A stretch of DNA of 64,000 nucleotides from Ramazzottius varieornatus (GCA_001949185.1 BDGG01000014.1:1343666-1407665); one strand, 5' to 3'; positions 37,689 through 51,567 are shown, counted from the stretch's first letter. Notes: a model not told the origin generated them from the letters alone. A program made the numbers and translations.

Positions 37689-40600
37689 TTTTACTGCTGC
37701 TGCTGCTGGACGATGGCTGGCTGACTGAGCGGAAGTGGCATGTGCTGGTGACTGCTGTGGAGGTGGATGACGGTGCTTGGCGCTCGACGGAGAACGCCGC
37801 TTCTAACGATGAAGTAGGCAAGAAGCCGCTACACTACACAGGCACTGAAAGGCAAGAAGCGGTGGAATATCAACGCTACGATGGATGGTACAATAATTTA
37901 GCTCATCCCCAATGGGGCTCTGTCGGTAAGGCCTTTACTTATAGCCTTTAATTTCCATCAAGTCGAAGAGGTGCTGTACTGTTATATATGATGTTTTGTA
38001 GATTCGCATATTATCCGCAAAGCCGAGCCGTCCTACACGGACGGTGTGTACATGACCGAGTCGTCTTCGACGACCAATAAGCCCAGCCCGCGTTTGCTCA
38101 GTCAAAAGTTTATGCGAGGCCGCGATGGCATGCCATCAGCCCGTAACCGCAGCACCCTGCTGCCCTTCTTTGGTGAGTTCCTGGCCTTTGATATTCTGCA
38201 GGGGACGGAGAATGCCTGTCCCATTGAAATCTTAAAGATTGCCATCGAGCAGTGCGACAGCACCTTTGACCGCCACTGTCTGGGCCGGCAGAGTATGCCG
38301 CTGCTGCGTACCCGCTATGACCGTAGCAGCGGCCAAAGTCCCAACAAGCCCCGTGCCCAGCTCAATCTGATGAGCAGCTGGATCGACGGCAGCACCGTCT
38401 ACTCCACCAAGGATGTCTGGCTGTCGGCCATGCGCTCCTACAACAATGGCACCCTCAAGGTCGAGGCGGCCACCAACCTGCCGCCCTTCAACACCATTGG
38501 CGCACCCATCTCCAACCCCCCACCCAGCCATATCAACAAGGTCCTCGATCCTGCCCGCCTCTTCCGTAAGTTACTCCATCTCCCTTGTCCTCCCCCAGCA
38601 CTGAGCCTCACTTCTTTTCTCTTACAGTGCTGGGCGATGGTCGCTCCAACCAGCATCCGCCCATTCTGGCCATCAGTATCCTCTTTTACCGTCTACACAA
38701 CGTCATGGCTGCCCGTATTCAAGCCCAGCATCCGCAGTGGCGCGACGAGCAAATCTTTCAGCGAGCTCGACGCTGGGTCATTGCCATCATGCAGAATATC
38801 GCACTGTACGAGTACTTGCCGGCCTTCTTGGATATCCAAGTTGCACCATACAACGGTAAGGAGCAAGCCCGGCCTAACAAAGCTTGACGCAGTGGCCACG
38901 TTAAATGTTCATTTGCAGGTTACCAAGCCGATATCCACCCGGGTATCTCGGACGTCTTCCAGGCTGCCGCCTTCCGTTTCGGCCACACGCAGATCCCCGC
39001 TGGCATCTTTGTCCGTGATACACAGTGCCACTTTAAGAGGACCGACGAAGGCTACCCGGCTTTCCGCTTGTGCAACACGTGGTTCGACTCGCAAGCCACA
39101 CTGCAGAAGGTGGGCGGTATAGAGCCCATCATTATGGGCTTGGCCTCGCAGATTGCCGAGAAGGAAGACGCCATCATCATTGACGACCTGCGCGGTAATG
39201 GCCCACTTATGATCGCTGGTTACAATTGGCAATAGAGGCTAATTATTTTGTAGAGCACATCTTTGGGCCGATGGAGTACTCTCGTCGTGACTTGGCCGCC
39301 GTCAACGTGATGCGAGGCCGCGATTACGGCCTGCCCGACTACAACAAAGCCCGTAAAGCCTACAAGTTGCGCGCCATCGACAAGTGGAGTGACATTAACC
39401 CCGAGTTGTACAATGAGAAGCCGGAGATGTTTGAGGAGCTGCGGCAGCTGTACCAGGACCAGCTGGACACTATTGACTTGTACGTCGGGGGCATGCTCGA
39501 GTGTGACGGCAACAAGCCGGGCCCCCTCTTTACCGAAATTATCCGCGAGCAGTTTCTGCGCTTGCGCGACGCCGACCGCTTCTGGTTCGAGAACCGCGAC
39601 AATGGCTTCTTTAACGAGCAAGAGATTGCCAGCATTAAGGCTACAACGCTGCACGATGTCATCGTGGCTGCCTCGGACATTCCCGCCTCGGCCATCCAGA
39701 AGAATGTCTTCTTCTGGCGCGCCGGTACGTACACATCCCTTCCCTCTTCTCTCTGACATTTCCCACTTGCCTCCTTGGTCATTTCTCTTGTTATCCTTGA
39801 CAGGAGATCCATGTGGACAGCCGTTCCAGCTGACAGGCAGCATGCTGGAACCCTGTGTCTCTTTGGGCGCTGTCAGCCGCGATGTTTTTGCCGGCAACGA
39901 AGTCCTGTTCCTTTTGACATGCTTCATCCTTTTCTGCATCATCCCGGCCTGTACGTGCAGTAGATCAAAAAGGCCCTTTTCTTGTCGTAGAATAATTATC
40001 CGTCATTATTTACAGTGGCCTGCTTGTCGGCCTATCTGCTGGTCAAGTACCGTGGCCACAAGCGCCGCAAGTATATTAAGCATCATGCCGATCAGCTGTA
40101 TTGGTCAGCTAACAATGCGCCGCCGCTGCCGCCGAAAAATGAGCAGTTGAAGGCAAAGAATAGCAGCAGCAATTTGCCTCACTCCGATCAGATGACGCAC
40201 AACCACGAATATAACCCCAAATACAGGTATAATGATGGTTGTAGACTATGGAAGTGAGTAGCATCTTGAGTGATGGCGCCTGCTCTATCATAGTGTGGGT
40301 AACCTCGCTGTCAAGGGGCTGGAGAAAGGCAGCTGGGAAAAAGTCCTGGCTACCGAATGGCTTCACCGCTATCAGAGTCGACCGGTCAAGTTGAAGTTTG
40401 GCAGCGACGGGCAGATTCACGTCGAGAACCGCAAGGGCGATCGTCTACGGACCATCAAGACCAGGTCGGTCAATGCCATGATGCTGGAAGTGACGGAAGA
40501 TGCCTCTCAAGAACCGCTGGCGCTGCTGCGCATCCACAAGGAGCACGACTTGGTCCTCGCCTTTGATAACATTGCCTCCTGTAGCAAGTTCCGTAACCTT

Positions 40601-43600
40601 CTCAAGCACTTCCTGGAGGCCCAAGACAAGGACTTGGTGGTGTCGCCCACTTCTCACGAGCATATATACACTACAGCCGAAACCAAGGAGAAGCGCCAAA
40701 GTCGGCTGGAACGCTTCTTCAAGATTGCCTATGCCAGAGTAAGCACCTCATATCATTAAGCTTGGCTTCCTCAACCTGCATACCGGGCGCAGCTTAGTCC
40801 ACGCCCAGCCCCTGGTATGCAGGTTCTCGATCCGTTACATGATAGTCATCAACTGTTGTTGTCGGCTTGGTTGTGCATGTGTTGGCTGTGCCATAGGCTT
40901 TTGGCTTGGACCGGCGAGAACGGTCAGAGGAAGAACTACGAGACTGCGAGGAAGCCATGCAGCTGAAGCTGACACGGCTGGACTTTGCCGAAGCACTAGC
41001 CATGAAGCCCAATTGCGCCTTTATCCAGAAGATGTTCAACTGCATCGACAAGGACGGCGACGGCAAGATCTCTTTCCAGCAGTTCTTGGACCTTATTATC
41101 CGCTTCTCGTCAGGTAATGCCCAAGACCGGCTGCGAGTCTTTTTTGACATGTGCGACGTCGACGGCACCGGCCTCATTGAGCATACGCAACTCTTCCATC
41201 TCCTACGGTAGGCAACGCATGCCTCATAATTATGTCAACGCTACATGTTGGCAATAAATATTGATTGCAGGAGTCTACTGGATATGACGGCATCGCAAAA
41301 GGGGACAGCCAGCATGGATGCCGTCAACGTCTGGAAGATTTTTGAAGATCTGGGCTTGAAAGGCAAGAAGCGTCTGTCCTTTGAGGACTTTCTGTCCATC
41401 TTTATGGACCATTCGCAAGACTTGTCCCGAATGGGCTTGGACTTCAAAGGTAAAGCTCCCCCTTCCCCGTTGACTTATCAAGTGTCTCAACAGGTAGCTT
41501 TTATCTGAACTTTGGCAGGAGTGCGTCAGACCTTCCTGGAGCCAGAGTGTCAAAGCGAACGCTTACCAGGTGGCGTGGAGGGAGAGACGTCAGAGGGCGC
41601 TAGCGGCTGGGCAGCTGCTTTCCACCGCAAACGGCTGTACTGCCTGACCTTGCTGGAGGAGAACAAGCAGCAAGCCTTTTATCTGGGCTTGTACTTTGTG
41701 GCCGTCCTTGGCGTCTGGCTGGAGCGATTCAGCTGTAAGTTGGCTGTACTGTACTAATAAATGGGAAAAGAAGGGGAATGAAAGAGAGTGCTGTGCTCTT
41801 GGATAGTTTACATGTTCTTGAACGAGACCAACAACTTGCGACAAGTGATGGGCGTCGGCATCGCCATCACGCGCGGCTCAGCTGCTGCCATGAGCTTGTC
41901 CTTTGCCATCCTGCTGCTGACCGTCTCCCGCAACGTCATCACGCGTTTACGGGAGACCTTCCTCTACCACTACATTCCCTTCGATTCGGCGCTGGCCTTG
42001 CACAAGATTGTGGCCATGACGGGCGCCTTCTTCGCCTTGGTTCACAGCGTTGGCCATGTCATCAACTTTTACCACGTCTCCACCCAGCCCATCACCCATC
42101 TGAAATGCCTCTTCAAAGAGATGTCCTTCCCGCCCACACCACCCTCCTTCGCCTTCTGGGTCTACAAGACCCTGACCGGTAAGTGCCTCTTCCCCATTCC
42201 GACCTCTGCACTACCAAAGCAGTCTTTGTATGATTGCAGGGCTGACCGGTGTCCTATTGGTCATTGTCCTCTGCGTCATGTTTGTCTTTGCCTTGTGGCC
42301 GCGCATCCATCAGCACGCCTACCGCTACTTTTGGCTCACCCATCGTTACGGTTACATCCTCTTTTACATCCTCTGCATTCTCCATGGCTTGCCGCGTCTC
42401 ACTGGGGTAAAGTCGATCACCCCCTTCCTTTCTTCTAGCGGCGAGCATTATTCGACGTAACAAGGAGTTATCTTTGCAGGAAGCCCGTTTCCCGCTGTAC
42501 TTGATCGTGCCCTTGATTGTCTTCATTATCGACCGCCTAATGGGCATCAAGCAAACGGCGCTGGAACTGGAAGTTATCGAGGCCGAATGTCTGCCTTCTG
42601 GTATGCCATATTCTTACTCCGCCAGTCCATGTTAATAAAGAAAAGAGTAATGTGTCACCTTGTGCTCTGTATAGATGTCATCCATTTGAAGTTTGCCCGT
42701 CCGGCGGACTTTGAGTATCGATCGGGGCAGTGGATCCGGCTGTACTGCACCAGCTTCTGCCAGCACGAGTCTCATCCCTTCACGCTGACCTCCATGCCGC
42801 ACGACGGCTACCTCAGTGTCCATGTCAAGGCCCAAGGTATCTGGACCTGGAAGTTGCGCCAAGCCTTTGAAGGGCTGGAGCAGCATCAGCTGCCCGTCCA
42901 GCAGCAACTGCAGCCCAAGCTGCGCATCGAAGGTCCCTTTGGTGGCGGCAACCAGGACTGGTACAAGTACGACGTGGTAGTCATGGTGGGGGCCGGCATG
43001 GGTGTGACGCCTTATGCCTCCATCCTCAAAGACCTGGTATGTATGTCCCTCTATCAACTGCAAGAAGCACGTGGCCTTGCATCTCCTTTATATAGGTCTT
43101 TGGTACTTCCACCAATCGATTCTCGGGTTTCAACTGCAAGAAGGTCTACTTTGTCTGGATATGTCCTTCGCACAAACCCTTCGAATGGTTCGTCGATACC
43201 CTCCATGACATTGAGAAGCGCGACGTCACCAAAGTGCTGGAGATGCACATCTTTGTCACCCAATTCTTCCACAAGTTCGACTTGCGCACCACCATGCTGG
43301 TATGTCACGCCTTGCTTTTTTTCTTTATTGTTATAGCCGCAGCTGGCTGGGGGATTATCATGTTTTTTTTCTTGCTTCTTAGTATGTTTGTGAGAACCAC
43401 TTTCAGCGCTTGTCGAAGAAGAGTCTTTTCACCGGCTTGAAGGCCATCAATCATTTCGGTCGTCCCGACATGCCGGCCTTCCTCCAGTTCGTCAAACAGC
43501 GCCACTCTCATGTAAGAAGAAGGCTTTGGCCTATAGTCAATATGAGGCATTGTTTTGGTCATAAAGCCAATGGGGCGGAAATCATTGCTCTTCTCTCCAC

Positions 43601-43733
43601 TGTATAGGTGTCGACAGTGGGCGTCTTCTCCTGCGGTCCGCCGCAGATGACCAGGAACGTTGCCAAAGGCTGCGAAGTGGTCAATCGCCAGCGAGCTTAT
43701 CCACGCTTCCTCCATCACTACGAAAACTTTTAA
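37689..43733 (+). CDS. DUOX: Dual oxidase (DUOX), initiator exon not identified
   Basis: DUOX is a plasma-membrane NADPH oxidase that produces H2O2 outside the cell. The order of domains is complete: a Leu-rich start (signal-peptide-like), the extracellular peroxidase-homology domain ([60 protein letters not shown]), a first membrane helix, the cytosolic loop, two EF-hands near 41040-41190, six helices with heme histidines ([29 protein letters not shown]), the FAD motif [14 protein letters not shown] motifs [11 protein letters not shown] and [14 protein letters not shown], and a family C-terminus HHYENF. The distal His region reads [10 protein letters not shown], lacking the DHD of true peroxidases, so peroxidase activity is doubtful. 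Both EF loops have Gln at position 12. About 20 exons; the exon at 37689 is phase 1 and needs an upstream exon with ATG. Confidence 0.95.
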
Positions 43734-45379
43734 ACAATGAGACTTTTTGCATCCACCGACCAGTTGCACTCTCTTTCAACTTTGTGATAAGCAGATTTGA
43801 CTTTCTTTATAAATATAGCTTTGTACTTTTCTGACCGGCGCTCCAGAAATACTTTTGCTAAAGAGCTGATTTGTACCTTTTACCACCTCTGCTTCTAAAC
43901 AGTTCTTTTATATGGCTGTACTTTGGGCGTCGAACAAACTGGAAAGCAAGTTGGCAGCAAGAACCAGGGGACGAATCGATGCCATTCAATGGTGAGATTG
44001 ATGGGAAAATGAAGGACTGGATGGTAGTTGTGCATGCGAGGTGTAAAACTCTTCTTGCGGAAAGACGATGCTAGTTGTTTGATTGTCGCTCTTGCAGTCT
44101 CCATGTGACAGACGGAAGCAACGTTCATGCCCGATCTTGTTGCCTCATGCTTTGCCTTATCAGCTTGATAGTTACGCGCGTACAGCTAACAAGACTAATC
44201 AGATTCTATAGCCTAGTTAAAGAGCTGCTTACTGTCTAGTCTTCGTCCAACCGAGCTTTCATGACTTGATTTCATGCTTGACCACCTATCCGTAGCGCTC
44301 AAGACTTTGCTTTATGCAGTAACCAGGAGGTACCTTCGGGCTCTAGCTGGCCAAGTACGACAGCGGTCCACGCTGAGCGTCCGCCAAGTAAAGTTCGCCA
44401 TTAATTTCTCTCTCCATCACAATCGGCAAACACCATTGTGTTTTTATCGCTTGTACCCATTGGTGGGTAACAAGTTGGTCCATTGAGAAAAGATGAATGA
44501 GGTTCCATGCCTGAGTTCCTCAGTGTGCGCTGTGCTGCTGAAGCGTCAGTGCGATCTGGCCGTTGAAGAACACCCATGACGTCAGACAGCGGTCTGAACA
44601 GGTACACAACAGGCAATCACCATAGCTCGAAGTAATGACGTCAAGGACGATAAAACGAAGAAAGCCTTTTCCCCGTTCCGCTTGATGTTAAGGCGCTCCG
44701 CTGTCTCAGCTTGACCACCGTAATACAATGAAAGTGACCACTGGAACCAAGCGGATTTACATTAACTTGTTCTGAACGGAGCGGGCCGCCAGATGATGCA
44801 GCGCTGTGTGATAACTCAATATCAGTGCAATCTTGGTGATCAGATTCAAGTGCAGAATGATGGTGATGAGCGAGTTTAGTCACTGTGTTTTGTTTTTGGT
44901 CCGCCAGCTACTGTTGACTGTTGAGCTGTATCGTCGGTCGCCATCATCAAAGAGCAGAGTGTGGCTTTGATCATTTGGTGTTTTCGTCAGTGTGTTGCTG
45001 TCCACATGCGAGAAGCAAGTATTGGACGTACGTCTACGCTGCGCCATCGCTGCTTCTTCGGATGCTATCAAGCTGAACGGAAGGTACATAGTACAGACGA
45101 CATTATAAATGATGTTGCTTTTTATCCGTAATCAGCATTCTTCGTTTTAGTGGTCGATGCATCGTTAAACTGCGCCGCAGCGTACGGCGTACGTGCTGAT
45201 ATTTTAGCGCCGTCAACAGTATGTTGATATCCGAACAATGCCAAGAATGCTTGACATTGCTCGTCCCATTATCCGTGCTGCCGTGTGAATATTTTGAACT
45301 GAGGATTTAGCGATGGAATGTTTTTCTGCTTGTAGCGTGCGCAATATTTTGTTGTGATCTGCTGCGTAAAATGTGAAGA
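43734..45379. other. Intergenic, DUOX to FMNL formin
   Basis: About 1.6 kb without a gene. Two perfect TGACGTCA palindromes lie at 44577-44584 and 44636-44643, 59 bases apart, about 740-800 bases before the formin start codon. Confidence 0.45.
44577..44643. promoter_or_regulatory. Paired CRE-type palindromes upstream of FMNL formin
   Basis: TGACGTCA occurs at 44577-44584 and 44636-44643. A third copy lies in intron 1 of the formin (45596-45603). Such clusters are bound by CREB/ATF bZIP dimers in animals; function here is inferred. Confidence 0.4.
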
Positions 45380-48285
45380 ATGAGCAGCAAAGTTCAGCCT
45401 CCTCTGGCGAATGGCAGTGGGTCATTCCATCCTCATCTGACCACGGCCCATTCTCCCACCAAAGCCTCCTTCAACCTAACGTCCTTCCAGGATCCCGCAC
45501 ATCAGCATGTCCCGCCGGACGATGCGGAAGTCGAGCGCCGTCTCAATGATATCCTTGTAAGTTCCGAAGGTTTCGGTTTCGAAAGTGATTGTGTGTGACG
45601 TCAAGCGTACGCTCTGTCACCCCACTGGCTAATCGATACCATGTGGTATGGAGTGAGTGTACATGGACCACGTGGCACCATTTCGCCTGGTGGAAACGAT
45701 GACGATAGTTCACGTTGATAACATTGGCGTTGATTGGCTTGATTTATTGTTGATATGATATTGTTTGTAGAAATCGATGGACCTTCCGCCGGACAAGGCT
45801 AAAATTCTGCGTGGCTATGATAGCAAGAAGAAATGGGAGTTGATTTGTGATCAAGTAAGTGGCAAGCGTGATGTAGATGGATGTGTTCGGGGGCTTAACA
45901 AGTGAGCAAACCAATGGTCAGTGTGCAAAGTGTGAAGACGGACAAAGAGCGCGAGGAGGATTGTGTAATCGGAGTGGGCCAAGTGGGCCTTCCTGGCGGA
46001 GGGCTCACTTCCGGTTTGTTGGTCACACTTGTTGTGGCGTTGACGATCCCTGACGATGACGACCGCGGAGGCTGTTATTATTCCGTTTAATGCTCTTCGA
46101 GCAATCCGCCCAGCATTAAGCCAAGCACAGCGCGGTAACCTCGTCTTGATAACACGTTACTTGAATATCTCGCACCTTTTCCTCGCGCCATCTTTTCTGG
46201 GCCCTCGCTGGCCCATTGTGTGTCAGCCAAGAAAGATGCCTTATCGATCGTTTGGCTCTTCTTTTCTGCTCGTGCTTGGCAATTAAGCCTTGATAGAACT
46301 AGGACCAAAATGACAAGATTGATGAGTTTAGCCCCAACAAGAGATGTACAATCAGCTTCGATCGAACACCACAGTCATCTCCTCACAAGGAACTGTGCAA
46401 TACGTTGCTGAATTGTGGCTAAGTTCAAATCAATTACAGAAGGGCTGATTGCTTTGCGATGCAGTGGTTTGTTGGTGGAACGAGTCTGGCCGCAATGACA
46501 CTGTCGGACCATTAAGGGTCATAACTAGTTTATATAGCCTTTTGCTATATTGCATAATAATGCTGTGCGTATATGCGGTGATGGTCGAGCGCTTGACTAG
46601 CATTGTTTGCTGTTGGACAATAGGAGCGTGTCATTGTCAAGGATGCACCGTCGGTTTATTTGCACCAACTGCGCCACTTCGTCGATCCCAAATCCTTCAC
46701 GGCTCGCGCCGCCAAATCCCTGGCTCTTACTTCCAAGGTACTTTGGCCAATTCCAATGACGATTTAATGTTGTCATCTGCCTACCATTATCGAGCCGTAT
46801 AATTAGTGGCATTTGGTTATAGAGCAAAAGTAAGAGCGAGCATGTCAGCGGCACATCGACACAAACACTGCGCAATCTGGAAACTTCACTTCGGACTAAC
46901 AATATCGAGTAAGTCAGCTGTTTTCTTGGGATACTATCCTGTTACTTGGGTTGGGCCGCATGGTATTTGCAAGGGTGAGATTCGGTTGATGAAGGTGCTG
47001 GGCCTGCTGGCTGAGTAGGTTATTTAAGTCTGGCTGTTGCAGATGGGTGCGGGAGTTCCTGAACGAAGAGAACGGCGGCCTGGATGTCCTCATTGACTAT
47101 TTGGCTTCCCGCCTGGCACAAATCAAGTAAGCGCAACTTGCCCACCCCTTTTCCCTATAGTCGGTGCGCGATGTGATGAGGGGGGTGTGGGCGTTACAGG
47201 AATGAAGTAGGCAATGGAGCCTTGTCTTCGTCCAGCAGTATTAGCAACGGCACCAGCCTGAATGGCCATGACAAGACGCCTGCCTCGTCGGCCTCGTCGC
47301 CATCCAACGGCCACTCGGACCACCACATTTCCAGCTTTGCTCACAAGTCTCTGCGCCTTAGCCGTTCGTCGGCCGCCAAACGCTTAGGGCAGCCGCAGGA
47401 CGATGTCCATGTCTGCATCCTCTGTCTTCGGGCCATCATGAACAACAAGGTAGGCCACTTCCATGTCCTCACTGTGGCTGCTGCTCCTTGATTACATCTG
47501 CCTCTCTGTCGGTAGTTTGGCTTCAATATGGTCATTTGCCGCTCTGACGCCATCAACTACATCGCCCTCAGTTTGGTCCACAAGAGTTTGCGGACCAAGG
47601 CCCTGGTCTTGGAACTGTTGGCGGCCATCTGCCTGGTCAAAGGTGGCCACGAAATGATCCTGCTGGCTTTTGATAACTTCAAGACGGTCCACCATGAACG
47701 CCATCGCTTCCAGACATTGATGTACTACTTTCGCAACTACGACGACTTTAACATTGACTTTATGGTTCGTAGCATTGGCTAGCTTTTCTCCCTTCATCAA
47801 AGCACGAAAGCACCTGTGATCGTTGGCGGAAGAATATGTCCTTTCAGGTGGCCTGTATGCAGTTCATCAATATCATCGTTCATTCCGTCGAAGATATGAA
47901 CTACCGTGTCTATCTGCAGTATGAGTTTACCGTTATCGGTCTGGACGAATACCTTGAGGTACCTCATGACCAAATATACATTAGCGTGAATTGAGCGCCT
48001 TGCCTGATCTCTTGGGCAAGCTCTTGTCTCAAGTCTCACTTCGGTTCTTGAGTCAGTCATTGTTTTGTTACAGAAATTACGGCACCACGAAAGCGAAGAA
48101 CTGACAACACAGATAGCAGCCTATCTGGATAACGTCTTTGACGTGACAGCCTTGATGAAAGATGCAGAAATTAGTCATGCGGCTTTGGAACGCGTCCAAG
48201 AAGTCGAAGAACAACTATCACATGTAAGTGTCTCACTACTTGTCATTCCAGTCATCCCTGGGAGTGGGCCGATGAGTCTTGATGG

Positions 48286-48318
<33 letters not shown>

Positions 48319-51300
48319 GCTCACGAGAGGGTGCGCAACACGGAGAACGCGGCGCTGGGGCAGATTTCCCAGCTGGAAAGCCGCATCAACGACATTTGCC
48401 GCGAACGGGACGACCTGCGGGCACTGCGCGAACAGAACGACCAAGAGCTGAGCACACTGCGCCGCACCATGTCCCAGAGGGAAGAAGAATCGCGCAGACG
48501 CCTCAGCGAACTGGAACATCGCTCAACACGAGGTACGTACTGCATTCTCAACCTCTCTTCTTGACAGAAGGAACAAACAGCAGAAGGGGAAAACAGTTTG
48601 TAGGCGCTTAGTCTTAGCAACACAGCGCCCAAGTTCATTTCTGACAAAATATACAAGATTAAAGTCAGGCTAAAGGGGAGGTGAAAATGCCAGGAGTTAG
48701 ATGAGGTTCACTCCATGATTATATGGATGTTGTAGTACATTGGCCACTGCCGCTGTAGTAAGGTGATATCAGCGTGTCTTTAGCTGTACTACATTGAGAG
48801 ATGAATAAGAGGGTGGCCAGAAGGCTGATGCTTGACCATGACGACCCTTCAGGCGCTCCGCATCAGTTGCGCTTGAATGTGCTGGTGGAAGATGGTAAAG
48901 GTGATGTGGACAGCTGCATTACACTGAGTGTACCGGCAGAGAATCAGCAGGAATGTAGTTGGGATTTCGATGTGCTGTCGGTCGTTTATAGCCTCCGTCA
49001 GGCACTGACATCTTCCAACAGCCCTCCACCTCACCAAGCATGTATAGTGGCTGCTAGAACCTAGTACATATCATATGATAACTGTTTGCACCTTGATATG
49101 AGAAGAAGTGACTGTTAACTTGTGCATTACTTACGGTAGATGCATCAGGCCTGACGGGTACACCAGCTGGAGCGCGGTTATGCGTAGCCGCAGGGGGAGG
49201 AGCAGCGCCTCCGCCCCCTCCCCCTCCGCCGCCGCCGCCCAACCTCCCTCTGGGACGACGGGCGGTTGTGTCGGCCGCACCGGCCACTCCTGCTTCGTCA
49301 TGGATGCCACCGCCTCCTCCCGCTCCACCCGCCGCACCTGGCATGGCTGAAGCGCCACCTGGAGGTACTACAGCCTTACCCAGTATGCATACGCTGTCTT
49401 TGCTCCTGACCACATTCTTTCCTGTCCTTTGCAGCCTTGACCATCAAGCGAAAGGTCAACACCAAGCACAAGCTACCTGTCCTCAACTGGATTGTTCTCA
49501 AGCCAAACCAAGTCAAGGGGACAGTCTTCAGTGAGCTGGATGATGAGAAGATCCTCTCGGTAAGCAACAGAAAGGCATATACTCCTCGTTGTTTATCCCC
49601 TTTGTCTTGCTGCTGCGCATTAACTATAGCATCTGTCTTGGCGGGTAGTCTTTGGACTTTAGTCAGTTTGAGGAAAGCTTCAAGACGGGTTGCAGTGGAC
49701 GAAGCATGTCGATGGTCAAGAGTGGCCAAGAGACGGCGCTGGCTGCTGGTGATCCAATGGACAGCAATGTGGCCGACCAGGACGGCCGGCCCCGCTTCCG
49801 CAAGGTGGAGAAGGTCTCCCTGTTGGAAGCCAACCGCCTCAGAAACCTCGGTAAGACAGTGTCCAACAAGGTCACATAGTTTCGTAGTAGGCAGCTTCTT
49901 TTGCCCTGTCTTTATTAGCCATCATGCGGCGCAACATTGAGCTGAGCACGGAAGAAGTGGTGGCTGCGCTCAACAACTTTGACATGGAACGGCTGCGCCA
50001 AGACTATATTGAGGTCTTGCTGAGGATTATGCCGGCCGAAGAAGAGATTAAAAAGTACAAAGATTATGATCGCGAAAAGAGGCCGGTGGACGTTTTGACC
50101 GATGAAGACAAGTTCCTCCTACAGGTAGAAAGACATGGCCATATAACGTTGGCAATAATTATGGCTGAGCAATAATATATGTTTGTGTTGCAGATGATCT
50201 CGCTAGTAGAGCGGCTAGGGCAAAAGTTACAGATTATGAACTTTATCAACACCTTCCAAGGCAGCATCGCCATGCTGACGCCGCAACTGCAGGCCATCTT
50301 TACGGCCTCGCGGGCTGTCAAGAAGTCGGACAAGTTTCGCAAAATCTTGGAGCTGGTGCTGGCCTTCGGTAACTACCTCAACAGCAGCCGCCGAGGGCCG
50401 GCTTACGGCTTCAAGCTCCAAAGCTTAGAAACGGTACTTCTCTTCAGGACCTACACTTGTCATGTTACAGGCTGTCCCCTCATATCTTTGCCTCTTCTTT
50501 TTCATAGCTGTTAGACCTCAAGTCGACGGACCGCAAAACCACACTGCTGCATTATATTGTCCAAACCGTCAGCGACAACTTCCCCCAACTGCTGCACTTT
50601 GACAATGAACTCATCTTTATTGATAAAGCAGCAGAGGGTATATTAGTAGTAGTGTTTCGCTTTGTGGAAATAATTCGATTATTATACTCAGGCCTTTGTA
50701 AGAAGTCATGGGGTGCCGTATGTTTAGCCGACTGTCGTGCACCTGCATACATGGTCGGCCCTGACACTGGGTGCTAAAGGAGTATGCAGGTGGACAAGGT
50801 TGGTCGGACTTGGGCTGTAGCCAGTGTCTGATTGTTGCAGTGTCGTTGGAGAATGTCATCACGGATATCCACGAGCTGGACAAAGGGATGGAAATGACGC
50901 GGCGGGAATGCGAGCTGGGTATGAAGCATAGCGTTGGCTGGCAGCTGCTGTCGGACTTTGTGGGTCACAACGAGCAGCGTCTCAGTCAGCTGCAGAAAGA
51001 GCAACGCATTGCCGTCGAGGCTTTCGCCGACGCCGCCGAGTACTTTGGCGAGTCGCAACGCACCATCCAACCCAAAGACTTTTTCACCTCCATCCTCCGC
51101 TTCACCAAGGCCTTCCGCGCTGCCGAAGAGGAGAACCAGCAGCGACTGCTCAAGCTGAGGGAAGCCGCTTCGGCCCATCAGTCGCCCTCTCATGGCAGCC
51201 GCACCCGCTCCAAGAAGAACCAGGTGAGCAAAGCTGCCTGCCTTAACACTTTGTTTGCTAAGCTGAATGTTGGCCTACTTGCTTTCTTCAGGAAGCCGTC

Positions 51301-51567
51301 ATGTCCGAACTGAAGAACCGCACCAGCAATATCAAGGACAAGAAGATTATCGCACAGGAAGAAGTCTATCATGGCGCGCTGGAAGACATTCTTCTCGGTA
51401 TAAGCCCCCAGTCTGTTTTTGTTTTGTTGGTAGCAAACTGACCGCTTGCTGAATGTTTTGCAGGGCTGAAAAGCGAGCCTTACCGGCGAGCCGACGCTTT
51501 ACGGCGCAGTCAAAGGCGGAGGGAGGGCGCGACACTGTCGCAAGCCATCAGTGAGTTTGACTTGTGA
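45380..51567 (+). CDS. Formin-like protein of the FMNL/FRL class
   Basis: FMNL formins nucleate and elongate actin filaments under Rho-family GTPase control. About 18 exons join. N-terminal GBD/FH3: [107 protein letters not shown] and YLDNVFDV. A coiled-coil follows ([11 protein letters not shown] to [10 protein letters not shown]). A 600-base intron precedes a short FH1 with 11 prolines in a row, then [12 protein letters not shown]2: [79 protein letters not shown] and [19 protein letters not shown] Lys/Arg-rich C-terminus follows. The N-terminus starts MSSKVQPP, so there is no N-myristoylation glycine as in vertebrate FMNLs. Class FMNL is firm from the N-terminal motifs. A donor-like GTGAGT at the end could give another tail. 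Confidence 0.93.
48288..48316. repeat. (TG)14 microsatellite abutting a formin splice acceptor
   Basis: The repeat runs directly into TAG and the exon that begins AHERVRN. It replaces the usual pyrimidine tract of this acceptor. Confidence 0.8.
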
